Source of the DNA: Thiosulfatimonas sediminis
Lineage (GTDB): Bacteria; Pseudomonadota; Gammaproteobacteria; Thiomicrospirales; Thiomicrospiraceae
DNA: 64,000 nt
Direction: 5' to 3'
Assembly (NCBI RefSeq): GCF_011398355.1
Contig: NZ_AP021889.1
Span: 1 to 64,000 of the forward strand
The stretch's first letter is position 1. Every line of letters begins with the position of its first letter. The notes under the pieces were generated by a model. It made no database searches. It was given only the letters and a program-made list of their open reading frames with translations, and was not told the DNA's origin. The translations under genes were made by a program, and so were the position numbers. Below are positions 53,665 through 63,455 of this stretch, one piece after another.

Positions 53665-54327
53665 ATGTTAGCACTCGAAAAAGTCACTGTAATCCATGAT
53701 CAGTTGCCAGTACTTAATACTTGCGATTTGCAGCTAGCTGCAGGTGAAATTGTCGGTTTAATGGGCGAAAGCGGTAGTGGTAAAACAACTTTATTGCGAA
53801 CCATTGCCGGTTTTCAGCGCTTACATCAGGGCGAAGTGATGGTGGCAGGGCGTTGTTTAAGTTGTACTCAATATTGTACAGCTCCAGAACAACGCGGCAT
53901 TAGCATGGTTTTTCAGGATTACGCGCTGTTTCCACATCTTACCGTGCAAGAGAACATTGCTTTCGGTCTTAAACGCCTTTCTAAGGCCGAGCGTGCGATT
54001 CGTGTCGATGAGTTGGCGCAAATGATGGATATTCAATCTTTGCTAGCACGTTATCCTCATGAGCTTTCAGGTGGACAGCAACAGCGTGTGGCGATTGCCC
54101 GTGCTATGGCACCTAAGCCAGATTTGCTTCTTTTAGATGAACCTTTCTCGAATTTAGATCGCCCCTTGGCGATGCGTTTAGCGCAAACCTTGCGCGAATG
54201 GATTAAACACGAAAATATCTCGGCATTAGTGGTTACCCATTCTGCCGATGAAGCGCAGGTGCTTTGCGATCGCATGGCGCATTTGCGTGGTGGTGTTTTG
54301 CATTTTGACCACCAGTCTGTTGCTTAA
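53665..54327 (+). CDS. Ferric iron ABC transporter ATPase, short form
   Basis: This is the ATP-hydrolysing subunit of an Fbp/Fut-type Fe3+ importer. The 220-residue protein has Walker A GESGSGKTT, Q-loop VFQDYALFPHLTV, signature LSGGQQQRVAIARAM, Walker B LLLLDEP and the H-loop VVTHS. Typical FbpC proteins are about 350 residues with a C-terminal TOBE domain; this one stops after the nucleotide-binding domain. First gene of an operon with the binding protein and permease. Confidence 0.9.
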   Translation: MLALEKVTVIHDQLPVLNTCDLQLAAGEIVGLMGESGSGKTTLLRTIAGFQRLHQGEVMVAGRCLSCTQYCTAPEQRGISMVFQDYALFPHLTVQENIAFGLKRLSKAERAIRVDELAQMMDIQSLLARYPHELSGGQQQRVAIARAMAPKPDLLLLDEPFSNLDRPLAMRLAQTLREWIKHENISALVVTHSADEAQVLCDRMAHLRGGVLHFDHQSVA

Positions 54328-54364
54328 CTTTTAAGCTATTTCTAAAATAATCAAGGAATTTGCT

Positions 54365-55402
54365 ATGCTGCAAAAATATTTGCCTAATGGGTTGGCAATG
54401 AGTCTTGCTGTGTCATTTTTATTGCCTGCTTCATTGATGATGAGTTCATCGGGTGTGTATGCTGCCGAAGATGCGATTGTTATTTACAGTGCGCGTAAAG
54501 AGCATTTGATTAAGCCTCAATTGGATGAGTTTACTAAGCAAACAGGTATTAAAACTTTGTTGTATACCGGTAAAGATGGTGCTTTGATTGAGCGCGTCAA
54601 GGCTGAAAGTGAACGCACTGAAGCGGATATTTTAATGATGGCTGATGCCGGTAATTTGGGTTATGCAGCTGAGCAAGGGCTGTTTCAACCGCTTAATTCT
54701 TCTGTGATTAAACAAAATATTCCGTTGAATTTACGCGATGCTGATGATTTTTGGACAGGACTGTCGGTGCGAGCACGTACATTGGTCTATGCCACGGAAC
54801 GTTTGCAACCTAACCAACTGAAAGATTATGAAGATTTGGCGGATGCAAAATGGCAAGGTAAATTGTGTTTGCGTACCTCACAAAAAGTGTATAACAAATC
54901 GTTGGTTGCTTCGATAATCGCGCATGATGGTGAGGCGAAAGCCGAGAAAGTCGTGGCGGGATGGGTGAAAAACTTGGCTGCCAAACCCTATGCGAAAGAT
55001 TCTCAAGTGATGGAGGCTATCTTAGCTGGTCGTTGTGATGTTGGTATCGTAAATACCTATTATTTCGGGCGTTTAATGGCAGAGAAGCCAGACACCAAAT
55101 TGGCGTTGTTTTGGGCAAATCAAGAGACTACTGGCACGCACGTTAATGTTTCTGGGGCTGGGATTGTTAAAGCCAGTGATCAGGTAGATAACGCACGTAA
55201 ACTTATTGAGTGGTTAGCACAAGATCAGGCACAGAAAATTTATGCTGAGGTAAACCAAGAGTATCCTGCTAATCCTGCGGTGCCAGTGTCTGCGACCGTG
55301 GCGGCATGGGGTAGTTTTAAAGCAGACGAATTAAGTCTTTCTGAAGTGGTCAGTCGTCAACAGCAAGCGGTGCGTTTAATGCAAAAAGCCGGTTATCGTT
55401 AA
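54365..55402 (+). CDS. Ferric iron ABC transporter substrate-binding protein
   Basis: This is the periplasmic Fe3+-binding protein of the FbpA/FutA family. The 345-residue protein has a signal peptide (cleavage about VYA-AED, residue 34), the N-terminal VIYSARKEHLIKPQLDEFTKQTGI, the central RARTLVYAT, and the iron-binding tyrosine pair in NTYYFGR. It is encoded between its ATPase and permease, as is usual for iron importers, 37 bp after the ATPase stop. Confidence 0.92.
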   Translation: MLQKYLPNGLAMSLAVSFLLPASLMMSSSGVYAAEDAIVIYSARKEHLIKPQLDEFTKQTGIKTLLYTGKDGALIERVKAESERTEADILMMADAGNLGYAAEQGLFQPLNSSVIKQNIPLNLRDADDFWTGLSVRARTLVYATERLQPNQLKDYEDLADAKWQGKLCLRTSQKVYNKSLVASIIAHDGEAKAEKVVAGWVKNLAAKPYAKDSQVMEAILAGRCDVGIVNTYYFGRLMAEKPDTKLALFWANQETTGTHVNVSGAGIVKASDQVDNARKLIEWLAQDQAQKIYAEVNQEYPANPAVPVSATVAAWGSFKADELSLSEVVSRQQQAVRLMQKAGYR

Positions 55403-55505
55403 GGTAATTTAGACTTATTCTGAGTCTTTAAATAACGCAAGTAATGGATGAGAATATGATGGATTTTTACGCGCGTTCGGGCCAGTGTAAACAAAGGTTG
55501 AATAA

Positions 55506-57098
55506 TTGACTCGATTACACGCTTTACGGCAGATGGTCATTTGGACACCAGCGTGGCTTTTATTGGCCACGCTGGTTTTGTTGTTATTATTGCCCAGTTT
55601 ACATTTACTGAGTTCTTGGCAAGAAATTGATACTGAGTTATGGCAGCATTTTGCGGATAGCTTTCTGAGCGAGTTGCTGGTTAATACTTTGCTATTGGTC
55701 GTTGCAGTGGCTTTTGGCACCTTGCTGCTTGGGGTTGGTTTAGCTTGGCTTGTGGTGATGTATGAATTTCCCGGTAGGCGTTGGCTCAGTTGGCTTTTAC
55801 TACTGCCTTTTGCGATGCCAGCCTATGTGTTGGCGTTTGTTTTTTTGGGTACTTTTGATTATGGCGGGACGTTTCAGCAGTGGCTTAGGCCTTATGGAAT
55901 TGAGTACTTTGATATTCGTGAAGGTGTATTTGGCCCCGCTTTAGTGCTAACACTGGTTTTTTATCCTTACGTTTATCTATTGGCGCGTACCGCTTTTGCC
56001 AATCAATCGATCAGTATGATAGAGAGTGCGCGGATACTTGGCTGTAGCCCCTCGCAAGTATTTTGGCGAGTCAGTTTGCCTTTGGCTCGTCCAGCGATTG
56101 CGGCTGGGGTGAGTTTGGCCTTAATGGAAACACTTGCGGATTTTGGTACGGTGGCGCTCTTTAATTATTCAACGTTTACCACGGCCATTTATAGTGTTTG
56201 GGAAGATTTTCGTTCTTTAGCGGCGGCGGCACAGCTTTCCACCTTATTGTTGTTGGTTGCTTTGCTATTATTGGGTGTTGAGAAGTACAGTCGCGGTCGG
56301 CGCTCTTTTGTACAACAAGCGCGTTTAGATCAGCCACCTTTTAGTTTAAAGGTTTGGCAACAGTGGTTTGTTAGCGGACTTGTCTGGTTTGTTTTGCTGG
56401 TGGTGTTAATCATTCCCGTTATTCAACTGTCAATCTGGGCTTATCAGAGCGTTTTGGCAGAGTGGGATAGTCGTTATCTGGAGTGGTTTAATAGCACATT
56501 AATTCTAAGTATTAGCGCCGCTTTAGCTACGGTGTTTATGGCGCTATTGCTGAATGTTTTACGTAAGCGTTTTGCCTCGCGCCCGTTGCGGACGGCTTTG
56601 CTATTGGCGCGTTTGGGGTATGCTTTGCCGGGAATCGTCTTGGCGATTGGCATTATGGCGGTGATGGCCTGGTTTAATTCATTGTTTGCAACCACTTGGT
56701 TTATCGGTGGATTGTTTGCGCTCTACTTGGCTTATATGGTGCGTTTTATTGCTGTGGCTTACGGTCCAATCGAAAGCCGTCTGGATACAATTCGCCCTAG
56801 TGTTATTGAAGCGGCGCGGAATATGGGTGCAGGTTCAGTTCGTTTGGTATGGGAAATCTATCTTCCATTGCTTAAACCAGGTTTGATTGCGGCTTTTATT
56901 TTGGTTTTTTTGGATATCTCTAAGGAACTTCCGGCAACGTATTTATTACGTCCATTTGGTTGGGATACTTTGGCGATTCGCATTTTTGAACTGAGTGCAG
57001 AAGCCCTTTATGAACGAGCTGCCGTACCTTCTTTACTGTTATTGCTGATGGGCGTGGTTGGCTTATTGATTCTGCGTCGTTTAAACTTATTCAAATAA
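55506..57098 (+). CDS. Ferric iron ABC transporter permease
   Basis: This is the inner-membrane permease of the Fe3+ importer. The 530-residue protein has about 12 helices in two fused halves, each with an EAA-like loop for the ATPase (ESARILGCSPSQVFWRVSLPLARPAI and EAARNMGAGSVRLVWEIYLPLLKPGL). Start is a TTG at 55506; the first in-frame ATG is at 55533 and would cut nine residues. The gap of 103 bp before it has no terminator, so the operon continues. Confidence 0.91.
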   Translation: MTRLHALRQMVIWTPAWLLLATLVLLLLLPSLHLLSSWQEIDTELWQHFADSFLSELLVNTLLLVVAVAFGTLLLGVGLAWLVVMYEFPGRRWLSWLLLLPFAMPAYVLAFVFLGTFDYGGTFQQWLRPYGIEYFDIREGVFGPALVLTLVFYPYVYLLARTAFANQSISMIESARILGCSPSQVFWRVSLPLARPAIAAGVSLALMETLADFGTVALFNYSTFTTAIYSVWEDFRSLAAAAQLSTLLLLVALLLLGVEKYSRGRRSFVQQARLDQPPFSLKVWQQWFVSGLVWFVLLVVLIIPVIQLSIWAYQSVLAEWDSRYLEWFNSTLILSISAALATVFMALLLNVLRKRFASRPLRTALLLARLGYALPGIVLAIGIMAVMAWFNSLFATTWFIGGLFALYLAYMVRFIAVAYGPIESRLDTIRPSVIEAARNMGAGSVRLVWEIYLPLLKPGLIAAFILVFLDISKELPATYLLRPFGWDTLAIRIFELSAEALYERAAVPSLLLLLMGVVGLLILRRLNLFK

Positions 57099-57117
57099 AG
57101 AGAATATTGAGTTTGGA

Positions 57118-57486
57118 ATGGACAAATTACGCGTAGACAAATGGTTATGGGCAGCCCGTTTTTTTAAAACGCGTGGCGTCGCGCTGGATGCGATTAAGGG
57201 CGGCAAGATTGAGTTAAATGGCCATAAACCCAAACCGAGTAAAACCCTACAACAAGGTGATAGGCTTAAAATCACCCAGCCGCATCGCCAAATTGAAGTA
57301 ACGGTGTTGGTTGTTAGCGATAAGCGCAGTAGTGCGGAACAAGCGCAGACTTTGTATCAGTTGAATAGCGAATTGTTGAACCAGCGTAAACCTACTGAGG
57401 ATATGGCACTGTTGGGTTATCGTGAAAAAGGAACTGGACGTCCAACCAAACGCGATCGTCGGATGATTAATAAACTCGGCTATTAA
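57118..57486 (+). CDS. hslR: Heat-shock protein 15-like S4 RNA-binding protein
   Basis: Hsp15 binds stalled 50S subunits with peptidyl-tRNA and helps recycle them. The 122-residue protein has an N-terminal S4 domain (RVDKWLWAARFFKTRGVALDAIKGGKIELNGHKPKPSKTLQQGDRL) and a basic tail RPTKRDRRMINK. It follows the iron permease by 19 bp and could be co-transcribed, though unrelated in function. Confidence 0.9.
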   Translation: MDKLRVDKWLWAARFFKTRGVALDAIKGGKIELNGHKPKPSKTLQQGDRLKITQPHRQIEVTVLVVSDKRSSAEQAQTLYQLNSELLNQRKPTEDMALLGYREKGTGRPTKRDRRMINKLGY

Positions 57487-57508
57487 TAAGACGCGCACGA
57501 CATCAGCT

Positions 57509-57856
57509 TTAAGATGATGTATCGCCATCTATCGGATCGAGTGATTTATCAATCGGTGGCTGCTTGTCTTGCTGGTGCAGGGCGACCTGAGCCATTAAAT
57601 GCGCTGCGACCGGTGCGGTGATAAACAGAAACAGACTAATCAATATTTCATGTAGGCTAAGGCTGCCACTTCGTTGGCTAAAATACATGGCTGAGGCGAT
57701 CAGTACTAAGGCGGCACCGAGCGTACTGGCTTTGGTTGGACCGTGTAAGCGAGTAAAAAAATCCGGCAATTTCACCAATCCCCAGGAGCCTATTAAGACC
57801 AGTGTTGCGGCCAGTACGATAAGTACAGATAACAGCATTTCAAACCAAAACGGCAT
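57509..57856 (-). CDS. mrpG: Mrp antiporter subunit G
   Basis: Small membrane subunit of the multi-subunit Na+/H+ antiporter. The 115-residue protein has three hydrophobic segments and the MrpG pattern GLVKLPDFFTRLHGPTKASTLGAALVL. Last gene of mrpAB-C-D-E-F-G, convergent with hslR at 23 bp. Confidence 0.9.
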   Translation of the reverse strand: MPFWFEMLLSVLIVLAATLVLIGSWGLVKLPDFFTRLHGPTKASTLGAALVLIASAMYFSQRSGSLSLHEILISLFLFITAPVAAHLMAQVALHQQDKQPPIDKSLDPIDGDTSS

Positions 57857-57870
57857 TCTCGTTTCCTTTT

Positions 57871-58140
57871 TTATTCCATAATGTCGCCGCGCAATAAAAA
57901 CTTGCAGAGCGCGACGGTGCTAACAAATCCTAAAACCGCAATCAGTAGAGCAGTTTCAAAAAACAGCGCGCTGTCTAATAAAATCCCCGCTAATACTATG
58001 AGCGAAATGCTGTTGATATAGAGCGTGTCTAGCGCCAAAATTCGATCGGCGTTTGAAGGGCCGAGAATCAATCGATAAAAACTCAGTAGCAGAGCGACGG
58101 TAAACAGTAGCAGCGCGAGTTGTAGACTTAGTTGCAACAT
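57871..58140 (-). CDS. mrpF: Mrp antiporter subunit F
   Basis: Small subunit with three membrane helices. The 89-residue protein has the MrpF segment YRLILGPSNADRILALDTLYINSISLIVLAG. Its start overlaps the end of mrpE by 13 nt, consistent with coupled translation. Confidence 0.9.
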   Translation of the reverse strand: MLQLSLQLALLLFTVALLLSFYRLILGPSNADRILALDTLYINSISLIVLAGILLDSALFFETALLIAVLGFVSTVALCKFLLRGDIME

Positions 58141-58631
58141 GATTCAAACACCTCTTTTAACGGATGTTCATAGCGTTGTTTGATTTGTGCAATGTCATGT
58201 TGCGGTTTTGCGCTGTCGAGTGCGTGTACCAGTAAGATTTTACGGTCATCGCTGAGATGACATGAAACTGTTCCAGGCGTTAGCGAAATGGTGTTGGCAA
58301 AAATGCTGATGGCAATCGGGTGCTGCAGGTCGAGCGGAATGGCCAGAAAAGTCGGTTGCAGTTTTTTTGTGCTGCTTAAAATTCGATGCGCGACCACAAA
58401 ATTGGCAACGACTATATCGCCTAGGACGATGAATAGGAATTTAATCAGCGTGAAGGGTTTACGCAAACAGATGGGATGTGGCCAAAAAACTTGAGTGAAA
58501 AGTGGGATTGCCCACGCCAAAAATAATCCTAAAAGCAGTTGACCGGGACTGAAATCATTATTCAATAGCAGCCAAATGAGGAACAGCGTAAGGCTGAGTA
58601 GGGGTTGTGGAAAGCGAGGGACGAATTTCAT
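58128..58631 (-). CDS. mrpE: Mrp antiporter subunit E
   Basis: The 167-residue protein has two N-terminal helices and a soluble tail with the typical ISIFANTISLTPGTVSCHLSDDRKILLVHALD block. It overlaps mrpD by 4 nt (ATGA) and mrpF by 13 nt. Confidence 0.9.
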   Translation of the reverse strand: MKFVPRFPQPLLSLTLFLIWLLLNNDFSPGQLLLGLFLAWAIPLFTQVFWPHPICLRKPFTLIKFLFIVLGDIVVANFVVAHRILSSTKKLQPTFLAIPLDLQHPIAISIFANTISLTPGTVSCHLSDDRKILLVHALDSAKPQHDIAQIKQRYEHPLKEVFESCCN

Positions 58632-60205
58632 TTTATATCCTCCCAGTAGAGGGTTTTATTGGGGTTGTCGAATGGTGCCGTTGTCAGTACTTGCTGTTGA
58701 TAGAGTGTCACTTGTTGCCATTGTGCGCTGATTGATTCTGTTATCTGGTAAATGGGTTGTGCAAACAAGGTTAAAAGAATGCCTATAGATAACAGACCGA
58801 CAATCGCACCACAGCCCTGTGGATTGATATGTGGTGGCAGGCACTGTGTTTGAAGGGCTGAGTCATGGCATCTTTCACGCGGTAGTGTTTGGTAAAACAG
58901 CACCGAACCAACGCGTACTAATGCAATGATAATCAGCAGGTTACTAAGCAATATGGTCGCCAAAATCCACCAAAAATAGGGATGCTGAATTGAAGATTGC
59001 AAAATCAGTAGCTTGCCAAAAAAGCCAGACAGCGGTGGCATGCCGCTGATTGCGATGGCGGCAAAAAGATACACGCCGCCAATTAAGGTGTTTCGCGGCA
59101 TAGCGAAATCGGCGATTAAGCGGTCAGCGTGTTGTGGGCGGCCTTGGCGAACATAGTCGGCAAGTAAAAATAGTCCGGCGGCGATAAAGGTTGAGTGGAT
59201 TAAGTAAAACAGCAGTGCTGGTAGCGTCTGCGTTTGATTTATCCCGATGGCAATCAGCAGAGTGGCGACAGAGGCCAAGACTAAATAGGCGATTGTTTGG
59301 CGCAGGGTTGTCGCTGCTAAGGTGCCAAATGCAGCCAATAATAAGGTTATCAGGCCAAGCCAGAGTAGCCATGGCAAATGTAAGCCAGCGAGGGCGCCTG
59401 CGTTTTCGCCGAACAACATACCGTGGACGCGGATAATCGCATACACGCCTACTTTGGTCATAATCGCAAATAGAGCGGCGACAGGAGCCGTGGTATTCGC
59501 GTAGGCTTTCGGTAACCAGAGATACAGCGGAAAAAGTGCAGATTTAACGGCAAACACCACTAAGAGTAGTAAGCCTGCGGCGGCAACGATAGGCTGGTTG
59601 TCTGCGGGAAGATGTGCGATTTTTTGAGCCAAGTCGGCCATATTGAGCGTGCCTAAGATGCCATAAAGCGTGCCAACGGCAAATAGAAACAAACTTGAAG
59701 CAAGCAGGTTGATGACCACGTAATGCAAGCCAGCTTTAGTATTTTGGCGTCTGCCACCATGCAGTAACAACCCATAAGAAGCCAATAAGAGCACTTCAAA
59801 AAAGACAAATAGATTGAATAGATCACCGGTTAAGAAAGCGCCGTTCAAACCAAAAATTTGCAGTTGCCAAAGAACATGGAAGTGGACACCTTGTTGGTCG
59901 GTGTTTTGACGGACCGCACACCACAGTGCTGCAAGGCTTAAGAGAGCCGTTATTACTAGTAGAAGTCCAGACAATTGGTCGAGTACTAGGATAATTCCAA
60001 ATGGTGCTGGCCAGTTGCCGAGCGCATAGGTTTGTGGCGTAGAGCTGAGTGCAAACCCCATGGCGTAGAAGGTGATTAAGACCAAGCTGCTGCTGGCGAA
60101 TAAGCTGATGCTACGTTGCCATTTTATCCGTTGACTCAATAACAGCAAAACGATTGCGCTTAGCAAGGGTAAAAGCAGTGACCAAATTACCGGATTTAGG
60201 TTCAT
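58628..60205 (-). CDS. mrpD: Mrp antiporter subunit D
   Basis: This is a large NuoN/NuoM-like proton-translocating subunit. The 525-residue protein has about 14 helices, with GAFLTGDLFNLFVFFEVLLLASYGLLL (conserved helix-5 glutamate) and VVFAVKSALFPLYLWLPKAYANTTAPVAALFAIMTKVGVYAIIRV (the conserved lysine and proline broken helix). It overlaps mrpC and mrpE by 4 nt each. Confidence 0.93.
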   Translation of the reverse strand: MNLNPVIWSLLLPLLSAIVLLLLSQRIKWQRSISLFASSSLVLITFYAMGFALSSTPQTYALGNWPAPFGIILVLDQLSGLLLVITALLSLAALWCAVRQNTDQQGVHFHVLWQLQIFGLNGAFLTGDLFNLFVFFEVLLLASYGLLLHGGRRQNTKAGLHYVVINLLASSLFLFAVGTLYGILGTLNMADLAQKIAHLPADNQPIVAAAGLLLLVVFAVKSALFPLYLWLPKAYANTTAPVAALFAIMTKVGVYAIIRVHGMLFGENAGALAGLHLPWLLWLGLITLLLAAFGTLAATTLRQTIAYLVLASVATLLIAIGINQTQTLPALLFYLIHSTFIAAGLFLLADYVRQGRPQHADRLIADFAMPRNTLIGGVYLFAAIAISGMPPLSGFFGKLLILQSSIQHPYFWWILATILLSNLLIIIALVRVGSVLFYQTLPRERCHDSALQTQCLPPHINPQGCGAIVGLLSIGILLTLFAQPIYQITESISAQWQQVTLYQQQVLTTAPFDNPNKTLYWEDIK

Positions 60206-60600
60206 ATTGGGTTTCTCATGCGTCCATTGTTACGCGACTTTGTGGGCGTTTCTTGTTCAGGTGTTTCGTCGTTTGCCCGATGCAATCCATCGACATGGTC
60301 ATTGCCTAATTCAGCGCGTGCTTTAATCGCCAAGGCAATTAAAAAGGCGGTCATTCCGAAAGCGATAACAATGGCGGTGAGAACTAAAGCTTGAGGTAAT
60401 GGGTCGGCATAATCATTAGCTTGCGCATTGATGACCGCTGGTAATCCAATCTGTAAACGGCCCATAGCAAAGAGAAATAGATTGACCGCATAGGCCAAGA
60501 GGGTTAAACCGATAACGACGGCAAAAGTTCGCGCCCGCAACAGGAGAAATACACCGCTTGCGGTTAAGGTTCCGATGCATACAGCGATCAATATTTCCAT
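60202..60600 (-). CDS. mrpC: Mrp antiporter subunit C
   Basis: A NuoK-like subunit of 132 residues with three helices: [32 protein letters not shown] and the [29 protein letters not shown] block. A hydrophilic C-terminal tail (about 100-132) is longer than usual. It overlaps mrpAB by 13 nt. Confidence 0.92.
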   Translation of the reverse strand: MEILIAVCIGTLTASGVFLLLRARTFAVVIGLTLLAYAVNLFLFAMGRLQIGLPAVINAQANDYADPLPQALVLTAIVIAFGMTAFLIALAIKARAELGNDHVDGLHRANDETPEQETPTKSRNNGRMRNPI

Positions 60601-63455
60601 TTATCGGTCTCCTTAAGGGGGCGCTTTTGGTTGAGTTGGCCAATCTGCACTAAGCTTAAAACGGTGGTGCCGACCACGACTAAGAAAACGCCTAAATCAA
60701 AGCCAAGTGCACTGGCGAGTTCAATCTTACCTATTAGGGGCAAATCAAAGTGCGTAAACGCGGAAGTTAAAAATGGGTAGTCAAACAGCAGTGCGGCCAA
60801 TCCGGTTAGAGCGCTACAGAGTAAGCCCAGCGCAATCACTTTTTGCATATTGATAGCCAAATGTTGATGACTCCAAAAGATTCCGTTGGCTAAATACAGA
60901 AGCGTTATCGCAATCGCTGTTATTAACCCAGCGATAAAGCCGCCACCTGGTAAATTGTGACCTCGCAATAAGATAAAGACCGCAATCAGCAACATCAGTG
61001 GCAGTATGATGCGGCTGAAGGTTTGTAAAATCAGTGGATTGGGTTGGTTGCTGAGATGAAATTTTTCAATAGGTGAAATTTTGGTTTGATTGAGCAAGGC
61101 AACAACGCCTAGACCCGCTAGAGCGAGCACAACGATTTCGCCAAGAGTATCAAAACCACGGAAATCCACCAAAATAACATTGACGATATTGTTGCCGCCG
61201 CCAGCTGAGACGCTGTTAGCGATAAAGAACGAGGCAATTGTTTCAAAGTCGCGCGTGAGCACCATCAAGCTTAACACCGTGACGCTTATCCCAATCGCTG
61301 TTGCAAGAAGTCCGTCGCGCCATAAACGCAATCGATTGGTTTCACGTGGAGCACTCGCCGGCAGATAATAGAGGGCTAAAAGCAGCAGTAGCATACTGAC
61401 AACTTCAATCGACAGTTGTGTCAACGCTAAATCGGGGGCGGAAAATTTAATGAAAGCCAGTGCCGAAATCAAGCCGACAACAGCAAGAGCCAAAAGGCTT
61501 TGTAGGCGCTGACGATACCAAAGCAAGCTATAAAGGCTGACGATGATTAATAGCGCGCCTAGGATGAGGCTAACGGGATCAAGTGGTAGCAGGGTACGCT
61601 CACCAAACCAACTTCCTGGATAATGCCAAAAACCATAGTTCAAGCTGATTAATGCAGCTAAAAGAACCAAAAATATCGAGTTTTGTAGTGAACCCCCATC
61701 AAAATACCCCGTGATTTTACTGGCTACAGAGATTAGAGATTGAATGGTTGTTAGGTAATAGCGTCGCGCATTAATATGCTGATGGCGTTCGTAATTAGCA
61801 ATTAGGTTGTGGCGTTTAAAATAGATAAGTGTGCCAAGGCTTAAAGCCAGTGCGCTCATAATCAGCGGCAAGGTGATGCCATGCCATAAGGTTAAAGTGT
61901 ATTCCGGCACTGCGCTTTGTAAGGTTGCGCCAACGGCGTTGTTTAATATAGGTTGTACGGTATAGGCTGGAAAAATGCCGACCGCCAAACACGTTAAAAC
62001 CAATAAATCGATTGGGATTTTCATTTGCCTTGCTGGTTCGTGCGGTGTACGGCTAAGCTCTTTGGGGTGGCCGTTAAAAAATATGTCGTGAATAAAACGC
62101 AGTGAATAGGCCACCGAAAAGATGCCGCCAACGGTGACTAACAAAGGAATTAACCAAGCAATTGACGTGCTATCGGACATTAATACCGCTTCGGCAAAAA
62201 ACATCTCTTTACTCAAAAAACCGTTGAGAAGCGGCACGCCGGCCATTGCCAGAGAAGCGATAATCGCTAAAGCCGCAGTGTGTGGCATATATCGAATCAG
62301 GCCGTTGAGTTTGCGTATATCGCGTGTGCCAGTTTGATGGTCAATAATACCGGCAACCATAAACAGTGACGCCTTAAATGTGGCGTGGTTGATGATGTGA
62401 AAAATAGCCGCTACCGCTGCGATCTGGGTGCCAAAACCAAACAGCAGGGTGATTAGTCCTAAATGACTAATCGTTGAGTAGGCGAGAAGTGCTTTTATAT
62501 CGTGTTTGAAAAGGGCCGTATAGGCACCAATTAATAGTGTGATTAAGCCGGAGCCGCCAACCAGCCAAGTCCACATTTCAGTTCCGGAAAAGACGGGGAA
62601 AAACCGAGCTAACAGAAAAACTCCGGCTTTGACCATGGTGGCGGAATGTAAATAGGCGGAAACCGGTGTTGGAGCCGCCATAGCTTGCGGTAGCCAGAAA
62701 TGGAATGGAAATTGTGCGGATTTAGTAAAAACAGCTAAGAGCAGTAGCGCTAAAGTGATTGGATAGAGTGGGTCTTGGCGAATAAGGTCGCCACTGGATA
62801 AAACAGCGCTGAGTTGATAGGAGCCGACAATCTCGCCAATCAGTAAGGCTGCACCAAGCAATGCGAGTCCGCCAGCCGCAGTCACATTCAGTGCGATACG
62901 TGCCCCTTGGCGTGCGTCTTTACGGTGCTGCCAGTAACTAATCAGTAAAAATGAGCTGATTGAGGTTAGCTCCCAAAATACAACGAGCTGAATCAAGTTT
63001 TCCGAAAGTACGATGCCGAGCATAGAGCCCATAAACAGCATTAAGTACGCAAAAAATCGTCCCATGCCGTCATTAGCCCCTAAATACCAGCGTGCGTAGA
63101 CAATAACGAGCAGTCCAATGATGAGAATCATTAAGCTGAATAACAGTGACAGGCCGTCAAGCCGGAACGCAAAGTACAGGCCAATTGCTTCAAGCCATGG
63201 CCAGCTTTGTACTATAGGAGCGCCTGCAGATAATGAGCTGATTTGCAGCGTAATAATTAACAGTGCCAGTAATGTCGTTAAGGCACTCAGCCATGCGCCA
63301 GCCAAACGATTATATTTGGCGCCGAAAAATGCCAGTATCGCGCCGAAAAATGGTAGCAGAACGATACTAGGAAGTGAATAAGCCAATAAGTTCACAGGGT
63401 AACGACCATTCAGAAGTGTCTCATTAAAGGCTATCAAAAGTGCTGGCAGAGTCAA
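60588..63455 (-). CDS. mrpA: Mrp antiporter fused subunit AB
   Basis: The largest Mrp subunit combines MrpA and MrpB in one 955-residue chain, as in the six-gene operons. The NuoL-like half has [65 protein letters not shown] and an [13 protein letters not shown] helix. The C-terminal MrpB part (about 800-945) has [21 protein letters not shown]. The start codon is uncertain: the frame opens with TTG at 63455, no ATG lies nearby in frame, and no ribosome site is obvious. First gene of the operon. Confidence 0.92.
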   Translation of the reverse strand: MTLPALLIAFNETLLNGRYPVNLLAYSLPSIVLLPFFGAILAFFGAKYNRLAGAWLSALTTLLALLIITLQISSLSAGAPIVQSWPWLEAIGLYFAFRLDGLSLLFSLMILIIGLLVIVYARWYLGANDGMGRFFAYLMLFMGSMLGIVLSENLIQLVVFWELTSISSFLLISYWQHRKDARQGARIALNVTAAGGLALLGAALLIGEIVGSYQLSAVLSSGDLIRQDPLYPITLALLLLAVFTKSAQFPFHFWLPQAMAAPTPVSAYLHSATMVKAGVFLLARFFPVFSGTEMWTWLVGGSGLITLLIGAYTALFKHDIKALLAYSTISHLGLITLLFGFGTQIAAVAAIFHIINHATFKASLFMVAGIIDHQTGTRDIRKLNGLIRYMPHTAALAIIASLAMAGVPLLNGFLSKEMFFAEAVLMSDSTSIAWLIPLLVTVGGIFSVAYSLRFIHDIFFNGHPKELSRTPHEPARQMKIPIDLLVLTCLAVGIFPAYTVQPILNNAVGATLQSAVPEYTLTLWHGITLPLIMSALALSLGTLIYFKRHNLIANYERHQHINARRYYLTTIQSLISVASKITGYFDGGSLQNSIFLVLLAALISLNYGFWHYPGSWFGERTLLPLDPVSLILGALLIIVSLYSLLWYRQRLQSLLALAVVGLISALAFIKFSAPDLALTQLSIEVVSMLLLLLALYYLPASAPRETNRLRLWRDGLLATAIGISVTVLSLMVLTRDFETIASFFIANSVSAGGGNNIVNVILVDFRGFDTLGEIVVLALAGLGVVALLNQTKISPIEKFHLSNQPNPLILQTFSRIILPLMLLIAVFILLRGHNLPGGGFIAGLITAIAITLLYLANGIFWSHQHLAINMQKVIALGLLCSALTGLAALLFDYPFLTSAFTHFDLPLIGKIELASALGFDLGVFLVVVGTTVLSLVQIGQLNQKRPLKETDKWKY

